From: Xanthostigma xanthostigma
Lineage: Eukaryota > Arthropoda > Insecta > Raphidioptera > Raphidiidae
Assembly (NCBI GenBank): GCA_963575645.1
Contig: OY754475.1
Span: 15,662,509-15,726,508 of the forward strand
Direction of reading: 5' to 3'
Length of the DNA stretch: 64,000 nt
A program made the translations under genes and the position numbers. Positions within the stretch are counted from its first letter, which is position 1. Every line of letters starts with the position of its first letter. The notes under the pieces were generated by a model. The model was not told the origin of the DNA, did not search any database, and worked only from the letters and a program-made list of their open reading frames with translations. Shown piece after piece: positions 45,816 through 57,084 of the stretch.

Positions 45816-48800
45816 AACCTCGTAACCAAACACCTTTCACTATTAATCAAGCGTGCCGAAGAAGGGATATTTCAAGTATAATTAGGGCTAAATTTCAGGG
45901 AAAAATCGTATCTTTATTAGTAGACACTGGGGCAGTTTTATCGGTTATCAAGGCAGACGCCATTGCTGCGTCAACAATTCAAAAGACCAATATCAGTTTG
46001 CATGGTATAACAGGGACCGATTTAGATATACTGGGTGTCACAAAAATCGCAGTCGAAATTGGAACTCGTGTTTATGTACATGAGTTTTTTGTCAGTAGGG
46101 ATGCTACAATGGTAACAGACGGGCTATTAGGGGGCGACTTTTTGAACAAATATGGGGCTATTATTGATTATAATACAAATACAGTAACTTTACAGGGGAA
46201 TGAAATATCTATGGAACCGGGAGTAAATAGAACTCAAAATCATTGTTATTCGGGATTAGTGGAGAAAAGTTTAATAAATAAAATTTATCGGAATCAAATG
46301 ACGCAAACTGATACGACACGTGAAATTGGGGTACAATGCACGATTGATGGTGAACAGGTGAATGGACAGGGCGGGGTAGTTAGAAATCGGTTAATTGAGA
46401 AATCTGTTAATAATAAAGCGAGCAAGAGTAATTTTAATAAAAGTGATGAAATAATAAGGGTTTTATCAAGCCGGGAGTTTCCCAATCAGGGATGGGAAAA
46501 CTTAGTACGTGATGTAGCACAAAGAATGAGGCGGGAATTAAAATTAGATGAGATACGCGAACATAATTTATCAAGGGAAGCTGAGTTATCAGGGGTAAAT
46601 CGTAAGGAAAAATGTACTTCTAGCATTAGGGAAAAATGCAACAGGGATGAAACGGTTGGGATAGCCGTAAATAGGGACGGTAGCGTGATAGAAAGTGAAG
46701 CTATCGATAATAAAGTAATAAGAGGTAACCAAGTTGAGGCACCAGGGATGGGTGTACTAAAGGTAACTTGTGGTAGAAAAAATAAACTAAAAGGGAAAAA
46801 TAAGGTAAAGTGGGGAAATATAAGTATAACGGAAGATGTTTTAGTGCATAGGGAATGCACGCCAAATGATTATGCTATAGGGGATGAAGGCACTAGGGGT
46901 GCGCTAGAGCCATTAGCGCCCCCCAAACGAGGTCACGAGGATGGCTCCCACGTGATCCGTTTGTGTGATGATGTAGAAATACCCGGGAGAAGCGAAGTCA
47001 TTTGTGGGGTAACTCAGGGATTGATCAACCCAGGGGAAACAATGTTACTTGAACCACTAGAAGTTTTAGAATATGGGATAATGAGTGCAAGAGTTGTAGC
47101 GAGAGCAAATAAATATGGGGAAATACAAATATGTCTTGTAAATGTTAGTGCTAAAGATATCACTTTAAGGAAGGGAACACCTATAGGGATGGGTGAAAAG
47201 TTGGATAGTACAGTCCAAAGTGAAATTAAAAGTTATGATGAAACGGCGCAATGTGCAATGGTTCGTTCACAACGTTATAATAAGAGGCAAAGTTTAATAT
47301 GGGATTTTGAGGAAATTTTCAATTTGGAACACTTAGTTCACGAAAATAAAACGCGCTTAATATCGTTACTAACCGAGTACCGCGATATTTTTCTACTAGG
47401 GGATACGAAACTGGGTAAGGCTCGTGGAATAAAACACCGTATCATAACCGAAAATATACCACCTATTGCGAAACCGCCGTATAGAGTGCCGTATGCACAA
47501 AGGGATGTGTTAGACGAGAATATAAAGCAAATGTTAGACGAAGGGGTAATTAAACATTCACAGTCACCTTGGTCAGCGCCAGTCGTCATGGTGCCTAAAA
47601 AAGCTGAGAATGGGGAGGTAAAAACTAGAATTTGTATAGATTACCGGGGTTTAAACCAAATTACGAAGCGAGATTTTTATCCACTACCAAATATGACGGA
47701 GACAATTGATCAGTTAGGGCAAGCTAATCTGTTTACAACTTTAGATTTAGCCTCGGGTTATTGGCAAATAGAAGTCGCGGAGGAAGATAAGGAAAAGACG
47801 GCGTTTAGTACGCCCACGGCTCATTACCAATTTGAACGCATGCCGTTCGGACTGGTAAATGCGCCGGCCACTTTTCAAAGATTCATGAACACAGCTTTAA
47901 TGGGGTTAACAGGTAACAAATGTCTAGTGTATTTAGACGACATAATTGTCTATAATTCTAACGGGGTTGTTGAACATCTAAATAGATTACGGGAAGTATT
48001 TCAGCGCATTAGGGAAGCTAACTTAAAATTGAAACCTAGTAAATGCAGTTTTTTGGTAGATCAAACAAAATATTTGGGTCATATAATTTCTAAAGATGGG
48101 GTCAGACCTGATCCCGACAAAATTTTAGCTGTACAAAATTATCCTATACCAAAAACGGTAAAAGATATTCGGGCATTTTTGGGGCTTGTAGGATTCTATA
48201 GGAGGTTTATTGATCAATTTGCGCAAAAAGCCAAACCGTTAACGCAACTGACTAAAAAGAACATCACTTTTACTTGGACACAGGAAGCGCAACTAGCTTT
48301 TGACGATTTGCGAACCGCTTTATGCACCAAACCAGTCCTACAATATCCAGATTTTACACAGCCCTTTATTCTATCTACCGATGCTTCAGGCACGGCTATA
48401 GGGGCAATATTAAGTCAAAACTATAATGGACATGAACGACCAATAGCGTACGCAAGTCGTCAATTAAATAAAGCCGAGCAAAATTATTCCACCACCGAAA
48501 GAGAATGTTTGGCCGTAATTTGGGGAGTAAAGCACTATAGATGTTATTTATATGGACGGACGTTCAAACTTGTCACTGATCACCGACCGTTAAAGTGGTT
48601 ATTGACTCGGACAGAACCGACGTCCAGGTTAGCGCGCTGGGTATTAACATTAGCTGAATACGATTATGAAGTAGTTCATCGGTCGGGGAGTAAACATGGC
48701 AACGCCGATGCCTTGTCGAGACTGACAATCAACCAGGTTACTGACAATGACGCCACTGACAGGTATGAACCATTTTTAAATAGAGACCTCATTAAGAGAG

Positions 48801-49659
48801 AACAGGCAAACGATAGCAGTTTATTGAATATTTTTGAGAACATACAAAATAATTCTGAGTACGGAAAGTATTTTATAGATAATGACGGAATTTTATATAG
48901 ATCGCGAACAGGGAATGAGCGCCACGATAGGTTAGTTGTACCAAAAACAATGACTACCAAACTCATACATGACTATCATGACCTACCGTACTTTGCACAT
49001 CAGGGATGGGAGAGAACCGCTGACATGATTAAGTTAAAATTTTTCTGGGTTAACATGAATACTGATATTAAAAACTACTGTGAGAATTGTATTTCATGTC
49101 AACAACGAAAAACTTCTCCACACAAAAGACCGGCTCCCTTGCAAACCTTTCCGACACCACACGGACCATTTGACCGAATTGCAATGGATATTGTGGGTAA
49201 ATTAGTGACTACTGACTCAGGTAATAAATATATATTGACTATTCAGGACCATATGACAAAATATTTAGAAGCTATTCCGTTAAAAGACCAAACCGCGGAG
49301 ACTGTAGCTAAAGCGTTCGTGACACATTTTGTAACACGACATGGGGTACCCAAACAATTAATAACTGATCAGGGGAGAAATTTTTTGTCATCACTTATGG
49401 GGAATATTTGTAAATTACTAGGGGTTGAACAGATTCACACGACACCTTACTACCCGCAGGGGAACGGGGTAATTGAAAGGACGCATCGCGTACTAAAGGA
49501 TATGTTAGCACATTTTGTTGACGAGCGACAGACAGACTGGGACGAGTGGTTGCCGTACGTATGTATGGCCTACCGGAACTGTGTTCACAGTTCGACAAAC
49601 GAAAGTCCATTTTTTCTGGTTCATGGGAGAGACATGAATTTACCATATGACGACATTAA
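45770..49659 (+). CDS. pol: Gypsy Pol: protease, RT, RNase H, integrase (interrupted)
   Basis: Enzymes for replicating and integrating the element. It is expressed by -1 frameshift from gag. In order: aspartic protease with LVDTGA at about 45915; a long variable spacer of some 350 residues; reverse transcriptase with FTTLDLASGYWQIEV (about 47733) and VYLDDIIVY (about 47930); RNase H starting STDASGTAIGAIL (about 48375); and integrase with an HHCC zinc region (to 49100), the DDE residues in MDIVG (about 49190), TDQG (about 49365) and VIERTHR (about 49470). The frame is clean up to the LINE insertion near 49658, after the integrase catalytic core. The remainder of pol resumes at 52098. This copy cannot make full-length Pol. 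Confidence 0.92.
45803..45809 (+). promoter_or_regulatory. -1 ribosomal frameshift site TTTAAAC
   Basis: T-TTA-AAC in the gag frame is a canonical X-XXY-YYZ slippery heptamer. It lies in the gag/pol overlap (pol frame open from 45770, gag stop at 45813-45815). Slipping back by one nucleotide enters the protease frame. I did not identify a definite downstream pseudoknot. Confidence 0.75.
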
Positions 49660-49664
49660 ACAGT

Positions 49665-51719
49665 AGTACACATCCTCGAACACTAACACACAAAAAAACC
49701 ATACTTAAACCATGGATTACCAATGCGCTACTTGTCTCTATAAGGAAAAGAGACAAATTACATAAAAAAATTCTTAACAATAGACACAATAACGAACTAC
49801 ACATTTATTATAAAAACTACAAAAATCTATGCAACACGTTAATAAAAAGAGCTAAGGAAGATTATTACACAACACAAATAACACAAAACAAAACAAACCT
49901 ACAAAAAACATGGAAAATAATAAAAAACATAACCCACACAGGCACATTTAAGTCACAACACAGCATACAAACACTGAAAACAGACACACACACTATTGAT
50001 GCTGAAACTGATCCAAAAGCAGCCGCTATAAGTTTCAATAAACATTTTACGGAAGTTGGAAGCACTCTGGCCAATGAAATTATAACTAAAACAGCACTGA
50101 ACGAAGAACAACTTGCCAACCTTGTCCATCAACTCCCATCCGTCCCACAATCCATATATTTAGCGCCTATAACTGACGTTGAAGTACTAGACCTAATTAG
50201 CGGACTGAAATCTAATACAGCCCCTGGACCAGACAAAATAACCGTAACTATACTGAAGACAATAAAAAAGCAAATATCTATGCCATTGACCCACATTTTC
50301 AATTTAAGTTTTGTCGAAGGAAAATTTCCAAACCACTTCAAAAAAGCAGTTATATGTCCCATTTACAAATCCGGAGACAAGACCATACTTTCTAACTACA
50401 GACCAATTTCCTTATTAAACACACTATCTAAGTTACTTGAAAAAGCTGTTAAAAACAGACTAATGACTTATCTCGACAAATACAATTTACTATCTGACAG
50501 ACAATACGGATTTCGACAAAACCGATCGACTAGTGACGCGCTTGCTAAACTGACAGAAATAATTACATCTGACATAGACAAAGACAAAAAAAGTTTAGCT
50601 ATATTTCTGGACTTAGCAAAAGCATTTGATACAGTTTCCCACAAAATCCTCCTCCAAAAACTTACCAATATTGGCATCCGAGGAATACCTTACAAATGGT
50701 TTGAAAGCTACCTGACAAACAGGACACAGACTGTCAGAATTGATACAGTTCAGAGCTCAGAACGCTCCATCAGTTTTGGTGTTCCACAGGGAACAGTACT
50801 TGGACCGATACTTTTCTTACTATACGTCAATGACCTGTGCAACATGGAAACTGATGGACTGATATTATCATACGCCGATGACACTGTGCTGTATTTCTCT
50901 GGCCAGACTTGGGACGAGACAATAGCGGGAGCGGAGAAGCAAATGACAAAAATATATAGATGGCTTAACAATAACCTACTGACTTTAAACGCAACGAAGA
51001 CAAAATACATAACTTTCAGTGCCAACATAACAGGACAACCGACGGACCCACAACTACGACTCCATAAATGTGACAACCCCCTTGCCTGTAATTGTACACC
51101 ACTGACAAGTGTTAACAATATCAAATATCTTGGCGTTACAATAGACTACAGACTGAAGTGGGATGTACACATACAGATTCTGACAAATAGACTACGAAAG
51201 CTCATCTATATATTCTCGACATTGAGACGTTACATGACTGAAACCAACTTAAAGACAGTATACTTCGCTCTTTGCCAGTCACTATTGACCTACGGTATAA
51301 TCGCGTGGGGAGGTACTTTCAAAACCATTGTAGCCCCTGTCCAAACCATTCAAAACATTCTCATCCGAATTATCCTTAAAAAACCATATATGTACCCATC
51401 CTCAAAACTGTATCATGACTTTCAGGTGTTAAATATATATCAACTTTACCTTAAAACTATTCTTATTCATTATCATCACAGATCCTCTCTACGTATTCCT
51501 ATTCAACATTCCTACGAAACCAGATCCAAACTGCACCAAGCTATCCAAATCCCCAAGAAGGCAAAAACGTTCGGCCAAAATCACTTTACCTATCTGGCTC
51601 CTAAAATGTATAACCGCTTGCCTCTGGAAGTTAAACTTTCAAGCATCAATACCTTCAAAAAACAAGTTACGCATTGGCTAATCCAAAATCAATCGAATAC
51701 ACATCACAACACCACATAA
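49665..51719 (+). CDS. LINE ORF2 fragment, reverse transcriptase
   Basis: Non-LTR retrotransposon polymerase of the Jockey/CR1-type group. The apparent ATG at 49647 belongs to the host Gypsy sequence. LINE coding starts after it, in the linker between endonuclease and RT (KPWITNALLVSIRKRDKLHK). RT motifs: NYRPISLLNTLSKLLEKAV, QYGFRQNRSTSDAL, FLDLAKAFDTVSH, FGVPQGTVLGPILF and LSYADDTVLYF. A C-terminal LTYGIIAWGG region follows. The endonuclease domain and ORF1 are missing by 5' truncation, so it is dead on arrival. The frame itself has no internal stops, so the insertion is young. Confidence 0.88.
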   Translation, partial: STHPRTLTHKKTILKPWITNALLVSIRKRDKLHKKILNNRHNNELHIYYKNYKNLCNTLIKRAKEDYYTTQITQNKTNLQKTWKIIKNITHTGTFKSQHSIQTLKTDTHTIDAETDPKAAAISFNKHFTEVGSTLANEIITKTALNEEQLANLVHQLPSVPQSIYLAPITDVEVLDLISGLKSNTAPGPDKITVTILKTIKKQISMPLTHIFNLSFVEGKFPNHFKKAVICPIYKSGDKTILSNYRPISLLNTLSKLLEKAVKNRLMTYLDKYNLLSDRQYGFRQNRSTSDALAKLTEIITSDIDKDKKSLAIFLDLAKAFDTVSHKILLQKLTNIGIRGIPYKWFESYLTNRTQTVRIDTVQSSERSISFGVPQGTVLGPILFLLYVNDLCNMETDGLILSYADDTVLYFSGQTWDETIAGAEKQMTKIYRWLNNNLLTLNATKTKYITFSANITGQPTDPQLRLHKCDNPLACNCTPLTSVNNIKYLGVTIDYRLKWDVHIQILTNRLRKLIYIFSTLRRYMTETNLKTVYFALCQSLLTYGIIAWGGTFKTIVAPVQTIQNILIRIILKKPYMYPSSKLYHDFQVLNIYQLYLKTILIHYHHRSSLRIPIQHSYETRSKLHQAIQIPKKAKTFGQNHFTYLAPKMYNRLPLEVKLSSINTFKKQVTHWLIQNQSNTHHNTT

Positions 51720-51745
51720 TCGAGCAACTTGCACTCTATATCTAT

Positions 51746-51870
51746 GCGTTGCACACACACACACACACACACATACACCCCCACACACACACCAACACGC
51801 ACACGCACATACCCACACACACATTCATACACACACTCTCTTTCACACATACACAGTATACAATATACAC
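51746..51870 (+). repeat. (CA)n microsatellite in the LINE 3' UTR
   Basis: A run of ACACAC with interruptions such as CACGCACAT and TACACACAC, lying between the ORF2 stop and the 3' tail. Confidence 0.85.
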
Positions 51871-52097
51871 ATAAATAAGTATCCCCAACTGCAAAGTAGT
51901 AACAGGGTAAAAAAAGAAAAAAAAAATTCTGGTCTGCACAGCTACCTACAATATGAGTCCTGCCCTAGCACTGGCATCGCCAAGTTGGGCAGGAAACACT
52001 TAACCTTAAAGCTACTGTGAACAATTTGTATTTGTATTAATTGTATTTAATTAAATTAAATAAATAAATAAATAAAAAAAAAAAAAAATAAATAAAA

Positions 52098-53236
52098 TTA
52101 TACAACCACAAGGTAGACGTTATGACTACGCGGAAAATTACGCGGCGGAAATGATGGAACGTTTACACCAAGCGTTCACTAGGGCTGAACAAAATTTAGA
52201 GCGAACTAGGGAAATACGGAACAAAACTTTTAATGCGAAATCAAAACCTGTTAACTTTAATTTAGGTGACCGAGTATGGTATTATGATAGCGCGGCAAAA
52301 CTGGGGATAACAAAGAAGTTAACCAGACCTTGGACTGGTCCATACAGAATTATAGGGGTTAAAGGACCAGTGACTTTTAAAATTTCGAAAATTAATGGGA
52401 GAAAAACTGTAGTAGTTCACGCGAATAAATTGAAACATTATAAGGGACCACAGGACGAACATCCAAACGACGAACCTCAAGGGGAAAATGAGAGTGAATT
52501 TAGAATTGAGGAAGTAGAAGGGGATTTATTTACAGCACCACCCGAGTACGCACTAGCGCATTGCGTAGCTCAAGACCTTCGGATGGGGAAGGGTATCGCG
52601 TTACAATTCAAGGAAAGATTTCATGGGGTAAAAGAGTTAAAGGCTCAGAACGCCAAAGTGGGTACAATCGCGCATCTTGTACATGAGGGTAGGTATTTGT
52701 ACTACTTGGTAACTAAACGATTTAGTGCCAACAAACCCACCCTTAACGCGTTGCGAAAAAGCTTGGAATTTCTTCGCGAACATATGCATCTAAACGCACT
52801 TCAAAAGCTAGCCATGCCGGGTATCGGTACAGGGTTGGATCAGCTTAAGTGGGTAGATGTGAAAGATGTAATTATTGATGTATTTAAAGACAGTAACATA
52901 AACATTAGAATTTATTATTGTGAGTCTGATGAAAGGGAAAATGACTTGAAGGAGAGACGTGATGAAAATGAAGATACATGGTTCACTATACAAATAGCGC
53001 CAGAGGGTCTGCCTGAACCAGAGACCCCACGTGACGAAAACGAACAACCCATAGAAGACCTCACCGCGGAGGACGAGCGTGAGATATCGGACGAATCCGA
53101 TGATGATGGCGATGTCACCGTAAGGGTACAAGAAGGACTGCCGGCTGAAGAGCCGCAGGGCGAGCGCGTCCGCTATCGCACTAGAGCACGAGCACGGGTA
53201 TCTGACCACCCGTGGGTGTTAGACAAGCCGATATAA
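52098..53236 (+). CDS. Gypsy Pol C-terminus: integrase GPY/F module fused to a TARG1-like macrodomain
   Basis: Continuation of pol after the LINE. Residues are counted from ATG 52151. The integrase C-terminal GPY/F module is at about 59-80 (RPWTGPYRIIGVKGP). After a 20-residue linker a macrodomain spans about 122-258: VEGDLFTAP, ALAHCVAQDLRMGKGIALQF, RYLYYLVTK, MPGIGTGLDQLKW. The layout matches TARG1/OARD1, an enzyme that removes ADP-ribose from acidic residues, far better than viral or MacroD-type domains. K189 and D230 occupy the places of its catalytic Lys and Asp. An acidic stretch (about 300-322) and an Arg-rich tail (RVRYRTRARARV) end the protein. There are no introns. Inferred role: reversing host ADP-ribosylation; not shown by sequence alone. 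Confidence 0.88.
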
Positions 53237-55172
53237 TAGCTTAATAAATCCTAGAGTGCCATTTACGCTTTTCCTATGTTATTTTTAATATTTATTAACA
53301 TAAATTAACTTTCAGAACTTTTATTGTCGGTGACGACCATTATTGTAGCAGCTGGAAGTAACGCAAGGTACTACTGGGAAATATCTAGTCAGAGCAAGGT
53401 ATCCGTGGCTATGTGCACCAGGTGAGAGCTGCCGATATGCAATATGCACAGGTAGTATAAACAACGCTCCGGAGGTACGTATGTAAACAACGGTAAGACA
53501 TGGGATGACGTAATAGTCCAGACTGATGTTAAAATTTACAATAAAGATTAAATTATCATACAATCAAATTTGAGTCAAACGGGATTTTGATTAAGGGGGC
53601 GGTATATCTATGTACACCGGGTTGGTGTAGACGTTGATAAAGGAAAACAATTCGGGATAAGAGAGTTGTATTGACCTAAGTTTTTATATTTTTTTTAAGG
53701 GGAGCGCTCATTTCAATAAAAGTAACTGAGTATAATTCTATTATGTTGTAATATTGTAGAAAAAGAAAACGAATGTTTAAAAATTTATATTCTAAAATAA
53801 GTATCTGCTAGAGGAAAAAAAAAAGAGAAAGGAAAACATAACACGTGTAAAATATTGTTTTGTTATGTGCACTATTTTGTCATTTACTAATAAGGGACTC
53901 ATATTATAGGAGACAGCAGAGACTGGCGGACGAACGTTCCTGTGAGGCACTGCCAAAGCGACCACGGTCACAGCAACCCCAGAAGATACAATCCCCACAA
54001 CATGCTCACGATTCAGAGGGTTCATCTCGCCACTATCGCTATCAGGCCGACGAGTTTGACCAACATATCATGCAACGCAAGGTCCCGGGTATGTCAACGC
54101 ACGGAACCCTGACCTACGCTATGATGTTGTGTTATATAATGCTCCCATTATCAGAATATGGAGACAGCAACGTGATCCATGCACAACTACGCACTTATCG
54201 CAAGACTGCAGATTGTGCATTGTTTCAACACTAATCGTTATAAACAAAATAAATACTAGAGGCGGAACGAAAGACATTATACGTCTCCGTATTAAGGCTT
54301 CGAGCTTTGGAAGTGGACAAGGACTGTCAATGGTCAAGTTTACTAAAACTATATATAGCAGTGATGTATATATAAATATGTGAGTGCGGGGAGAAGGGCT
54401 GTGATCGGACGTTCAGTGTTCTCGTAGGGCGGTCGTTATCGTCACGTCGCTCAGTAGGGACTTTAAGTGAAATAGGGATTAGAGACAAGTGAAAGCGGAA
54501 TTTTCGAATTTCACAGTATCAAAAAAAAAAAAAGATTTTTTTTGTAATAGGAATTTTCTGTTGAATTATAAGAATTTTAAATATCGTTTGTTTATTGAAA
54601 ATTGAAATTAGTAAATTCCGTTTTTTAAAAAAAAAAAAAAAAAATTCATTGAGTTATCTTTTTGGATATTAATAATTATTTAAGTTTATTTATGGCTAAT
54701 TTCGAGAAATGCGTTGAATTTTATAAAGAATTTTATATAAAGGGACAGTCAACATTATTAACATTGTTTTGTGAAGTATGATTTTTTTTTGTGAATTTGT
54801 TAATTTATGATTTTGATGGATTTGTTAGTGAATTTGAAAGGATAAGAAAATTATCAAGTAGAATTTGACGAAATCAGTAAAGAATATTTATGTGGAATTT
54901 TGGTTTACATAATGTAAATAAATATTTAATAATGAAACAGAATTATCCGTTAGATTATGAACCATAACTATCTTAAGAATAAAAATTTAAAACTCTACCA
55001 GAATTAGTTGGTATGTTATTAATTTTATTAGAAAAATTTTGGGGTTTTGTAAACCTTGCATCGATTGCGTCACCAGTATGGAGGGAGAGGTACACACACA
55101 CTACGACGATTTGAATTTTTTAAACAAACAAACTCGGACAAACCGAGTTGGTTTGTTCTAAGGGGAGAGCAA
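53237..55172 (+). other. Gypsy region between pol and the 3' LTR
   Basis: 1.9 kb where an env gene would sit in env-bearing Gypsy elements. No env-like protein is recognisable (no signal peptide, furin site or membrane anchor frame). An open frame at about 53890-54234 (RRQQRLADERS..., basic and Gln-rich) is unidentified. TATATAAATA at 54370 followed by TTCAGTGTT about 40 nt later looks like a promoter. The rest is AT-rich. Confidence 0.5.
55123..55172 (+). promoter_or_regulatory. Hairpin plus polypurine tract before the 3' LTR
   Basis: AACAAACAAACTCGG and CCGAGTTGGTTTGTT form a 15-bp stem with one mismatch and a five-base loop (55123-55157). It is followed by AAGGGGAGAGCAA, the purine-rich primer for plus-strand DNA synthesis, which abuts the LTR. 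Confidence 0.7.
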
Positions 55173-56530
55173 TGTAACAGGCTTAACCATGGATTTCCGA
55201 GTCACCTGTGTACTGTGAGCACTGTGTGCTGTCTAAGCAATCACAGGTGTACCGGGTGAAATCTGATATGTCCGCCGCACGCGCTGCTTAATAGCTGACT
55301 ACGCTAAGTGAATGGCCGCTGTGTACAGCTGAGATAGTCATACATCGGGCCAGTGGCGGATTTACAGATTTGCCGCCTGTAGGCTATTTAATTTTCGCCG
55401 CCTCTGAATTTTGATATCTTAGTCCACAATCGTATCAATTACTTACATTTTCTATCAATGAAATTCCGACTTTATGATTTGTGTTCCAACTTTTCCTGTA
55501 TGGTTAGTATCATTGAGAACTAAGGTACCGTGTCAAATCCTTGATTATTTTAGTCAGAATTTTTTACCCATAAAGAAATAATTTTCTGAAATTGAATTTG
55601 ACAATTTGCTGCAGCAATCATGATTAGACTATCGATATTATATCAAGATTAAATTGTGTAAGCAGATCTCATAATAATTAGGTACATGGAGAAAAAATTA
55701 TAGAAATTATCAGTGAAGAAAATATGTAAAAATAACTAAATTTCGATTATAATATCAAATCGCTATTGCGATATTCTAAAAATTCATGATCATTAAAGGA
55801 TACTTTATAAAGCGTTTAGCAATTGTTCATGTAGAGATGTTGAAATATTTAGTATTTAGCACTGTATATAAGGACTATATTTCGATTTTTGTTAAATATT
55901 TTGATTTCTCTTCAATTTTCGAAATTCGTATTTTGTGTGGATAATAATTTTTTGTTTAATTTTGTAAATCGAAATAAAAAACTTATAAACTAAATCTGCC
56001 GCCCCTTAAAATTTGCCGCCCTAGGCTTCAGCCTACTCAGCCTGCTGGTAAATCCGCCACTGCATCGGGCTATTTAAATAGCGTAGCACGCGGCGCGCGG
56101 GAACAGTGGATAATGATGAACAGTGGATAATGATGAACAGTGGATAATGATGAACAGTGGATAATGATGAACAGTGGATAATGATGGATAGTGGATAATG
56201 ATGGGTAGTGGATAGTAGATAGTGAATACAGTCAGATAGTGAGTTAGTTTTTGACGGTGTGTGTGTGTCCTCGATCTTCACCCTGTGATCGGCGCAGTCA
56301 TGTTCGGTAAGTCCATTTTGTAAATGTTTCTAGTTTTTGTATATATTAGGGTCTTCAACCCGGTCCCATTTGGGGACTTATCTTTGTAGTGTAAATAATA
56401 TTATACTATTTAAGATTATGAGTGTTTCTTTCTCAGTCCACCCATCATCCCTGAACGCCATCCCGTCGAACTCAAACTAACCCAAGCCTTCCGCTCGGGT
56501 TAGAATTAAATAACTGGGGTAACAGTTACA
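55173..56530 (+). repeat. 3' LTR of the Gypsy element, with hAT insertion
   Basis: Same sequence as the 5' LTR once the 712-bp hAT MITE and its 8-bp duplication are ignored, except that it has five rather than six 17-bp tandem units. It is followed by GTAT, the target duplication. Confidence 0.92.
55351..56062. mobile_element. hAT MITE in the 3' LTR (CAGTGGCGGATTTAC)
   Basis: The terminal repeats CAGTGGCGGATTTAC...GTAAATCCGCCACTG are flanked by a perfect 8-bp duplication CATCGGGC (55343-55350 and 56063-56070). It is non-coding. Comparison with the empty site in the 5' LTR (44150-44160) proves the boundaries. Confidence 0.95.
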
Positions 56531-56715
56531 GTATCAAGTCCGTCGTACTGCTGTACATACGCACGGATATTGTACCGGACCGGACCAAGTCCGATGTGCA
56601 TCTCATCGAACCGGGCGGACACGCAGACTACTGTACAGACGAACAGATTTGGTACGGAGCGGACCAGATCCGCTGTCCGCTTCGAACCAAGTTCGACCGT
56701 CTGTTAGTACTATAA

Positions 56716-57084
56716 GATTCGACATTTTTGATAAATTTCTTAATATATTGACGGTATTCAATCAATGAGAGGTTAAAAGTGTTAAAACACTGTGTCAGTT
56801 GCATGTGATGATAATAGAAATTAATATTATGACGTCACATTATGCTCGGGAAATGTCGGCGCGTTCTCGGAACTGGGTACAAAAATTTATTTTTAATTTG
56901 ATATAAGTTTTGAATTATAACGAAAATAAAAAAAAGAAAAATAGTTTTGTTATAAAACTTATATACGATCTTTCCATTTATGACAAAAAAAATTTCATTC
57001 AAAAGCCCAATTTGGGAAAAATTCGGAAAAAAACCCAAAACAAAGTAGTAGACTTATTATTAAAAAAAAAGCGTAAGTTTATTT
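56716..57084. other. Non-coding spacer
   Basis: Flank of the Harbinger nest; nothing recognised. Confidence 0.45.

Larger units (their letters stand above)
49658..52097 (+). mobile_element. 5'-truncated LINE inserted in Gypsy pol
   Basis: It starts abruptly within coding sequence and ends in a (TAAA)n/poly-A tail at about 52055-52097. The short duplication ATTA (perhaps longer, ATTAWACA) marks the target: pol reads on in frame once the insert is skipped. It includes most of ORF2, a (CA)n run at 51750-51870 and a 3' UTR. The same orientation as the Gypsy element may be chance. Confidence 0.85.
43983..56530 (+). mobile_element. Gypsy LTR retrotransposon with a macrodomain
   Basis: Complete element: LTRs TGTAAC...GTTACA at 43983-44637 and 55173-56530, 4-bp duplication GTAT on both sides, a tRNA-Leu-type primer site, gag, pol (protease, RT, RNase H, integrase) and a polypurine tract. 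The pol frame ends in a TARG1-like macrodomain. It was later interrupted by a LINE (about 49658-52097) and, in the 3' LTR, by a hAT MITE. The LTRs appear identical apart from that MITE and one 17-bp repeat unit, so the insertion is recent. Confidence 0.93.
43098..56712. mobile_element. PIF/Harbinger-like element, heavily interrupted
   Basis: The ends TAGTACTAACAGACGCTCGA (left) and the inverse of TAGTACTAACAGACGGTCGA (right) are flanked by TAA on both sides (43095-43097 and 56713-56715), the three-base target of PIF/Harbinger. Without the nested insertions it would be about 0.7 kb, so it was already an internally deleted copy. It holds a hAT MITE (43558-43934) and a complete Gypsy element (43983-56530). 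Confidence 0.75.

Noticed and set aside
45026..47589. Minus-strand open frames over Gypsy gag and pol
   Set aside because: Antisense shadows of long plus-strand coding sequence.
49647..49664. ATG at 49647 as the start of the LINE protein
   Set aside because: These codons belong to the interrupted Gypsy pol sequence, not to the LINE.
53860..54234. Env protein of the Gypsy element
   Set aside because: The frame is short, Gln/Arg-rich, and has no signal peptide, cleavage site or membrane anchor; left as unidentified.
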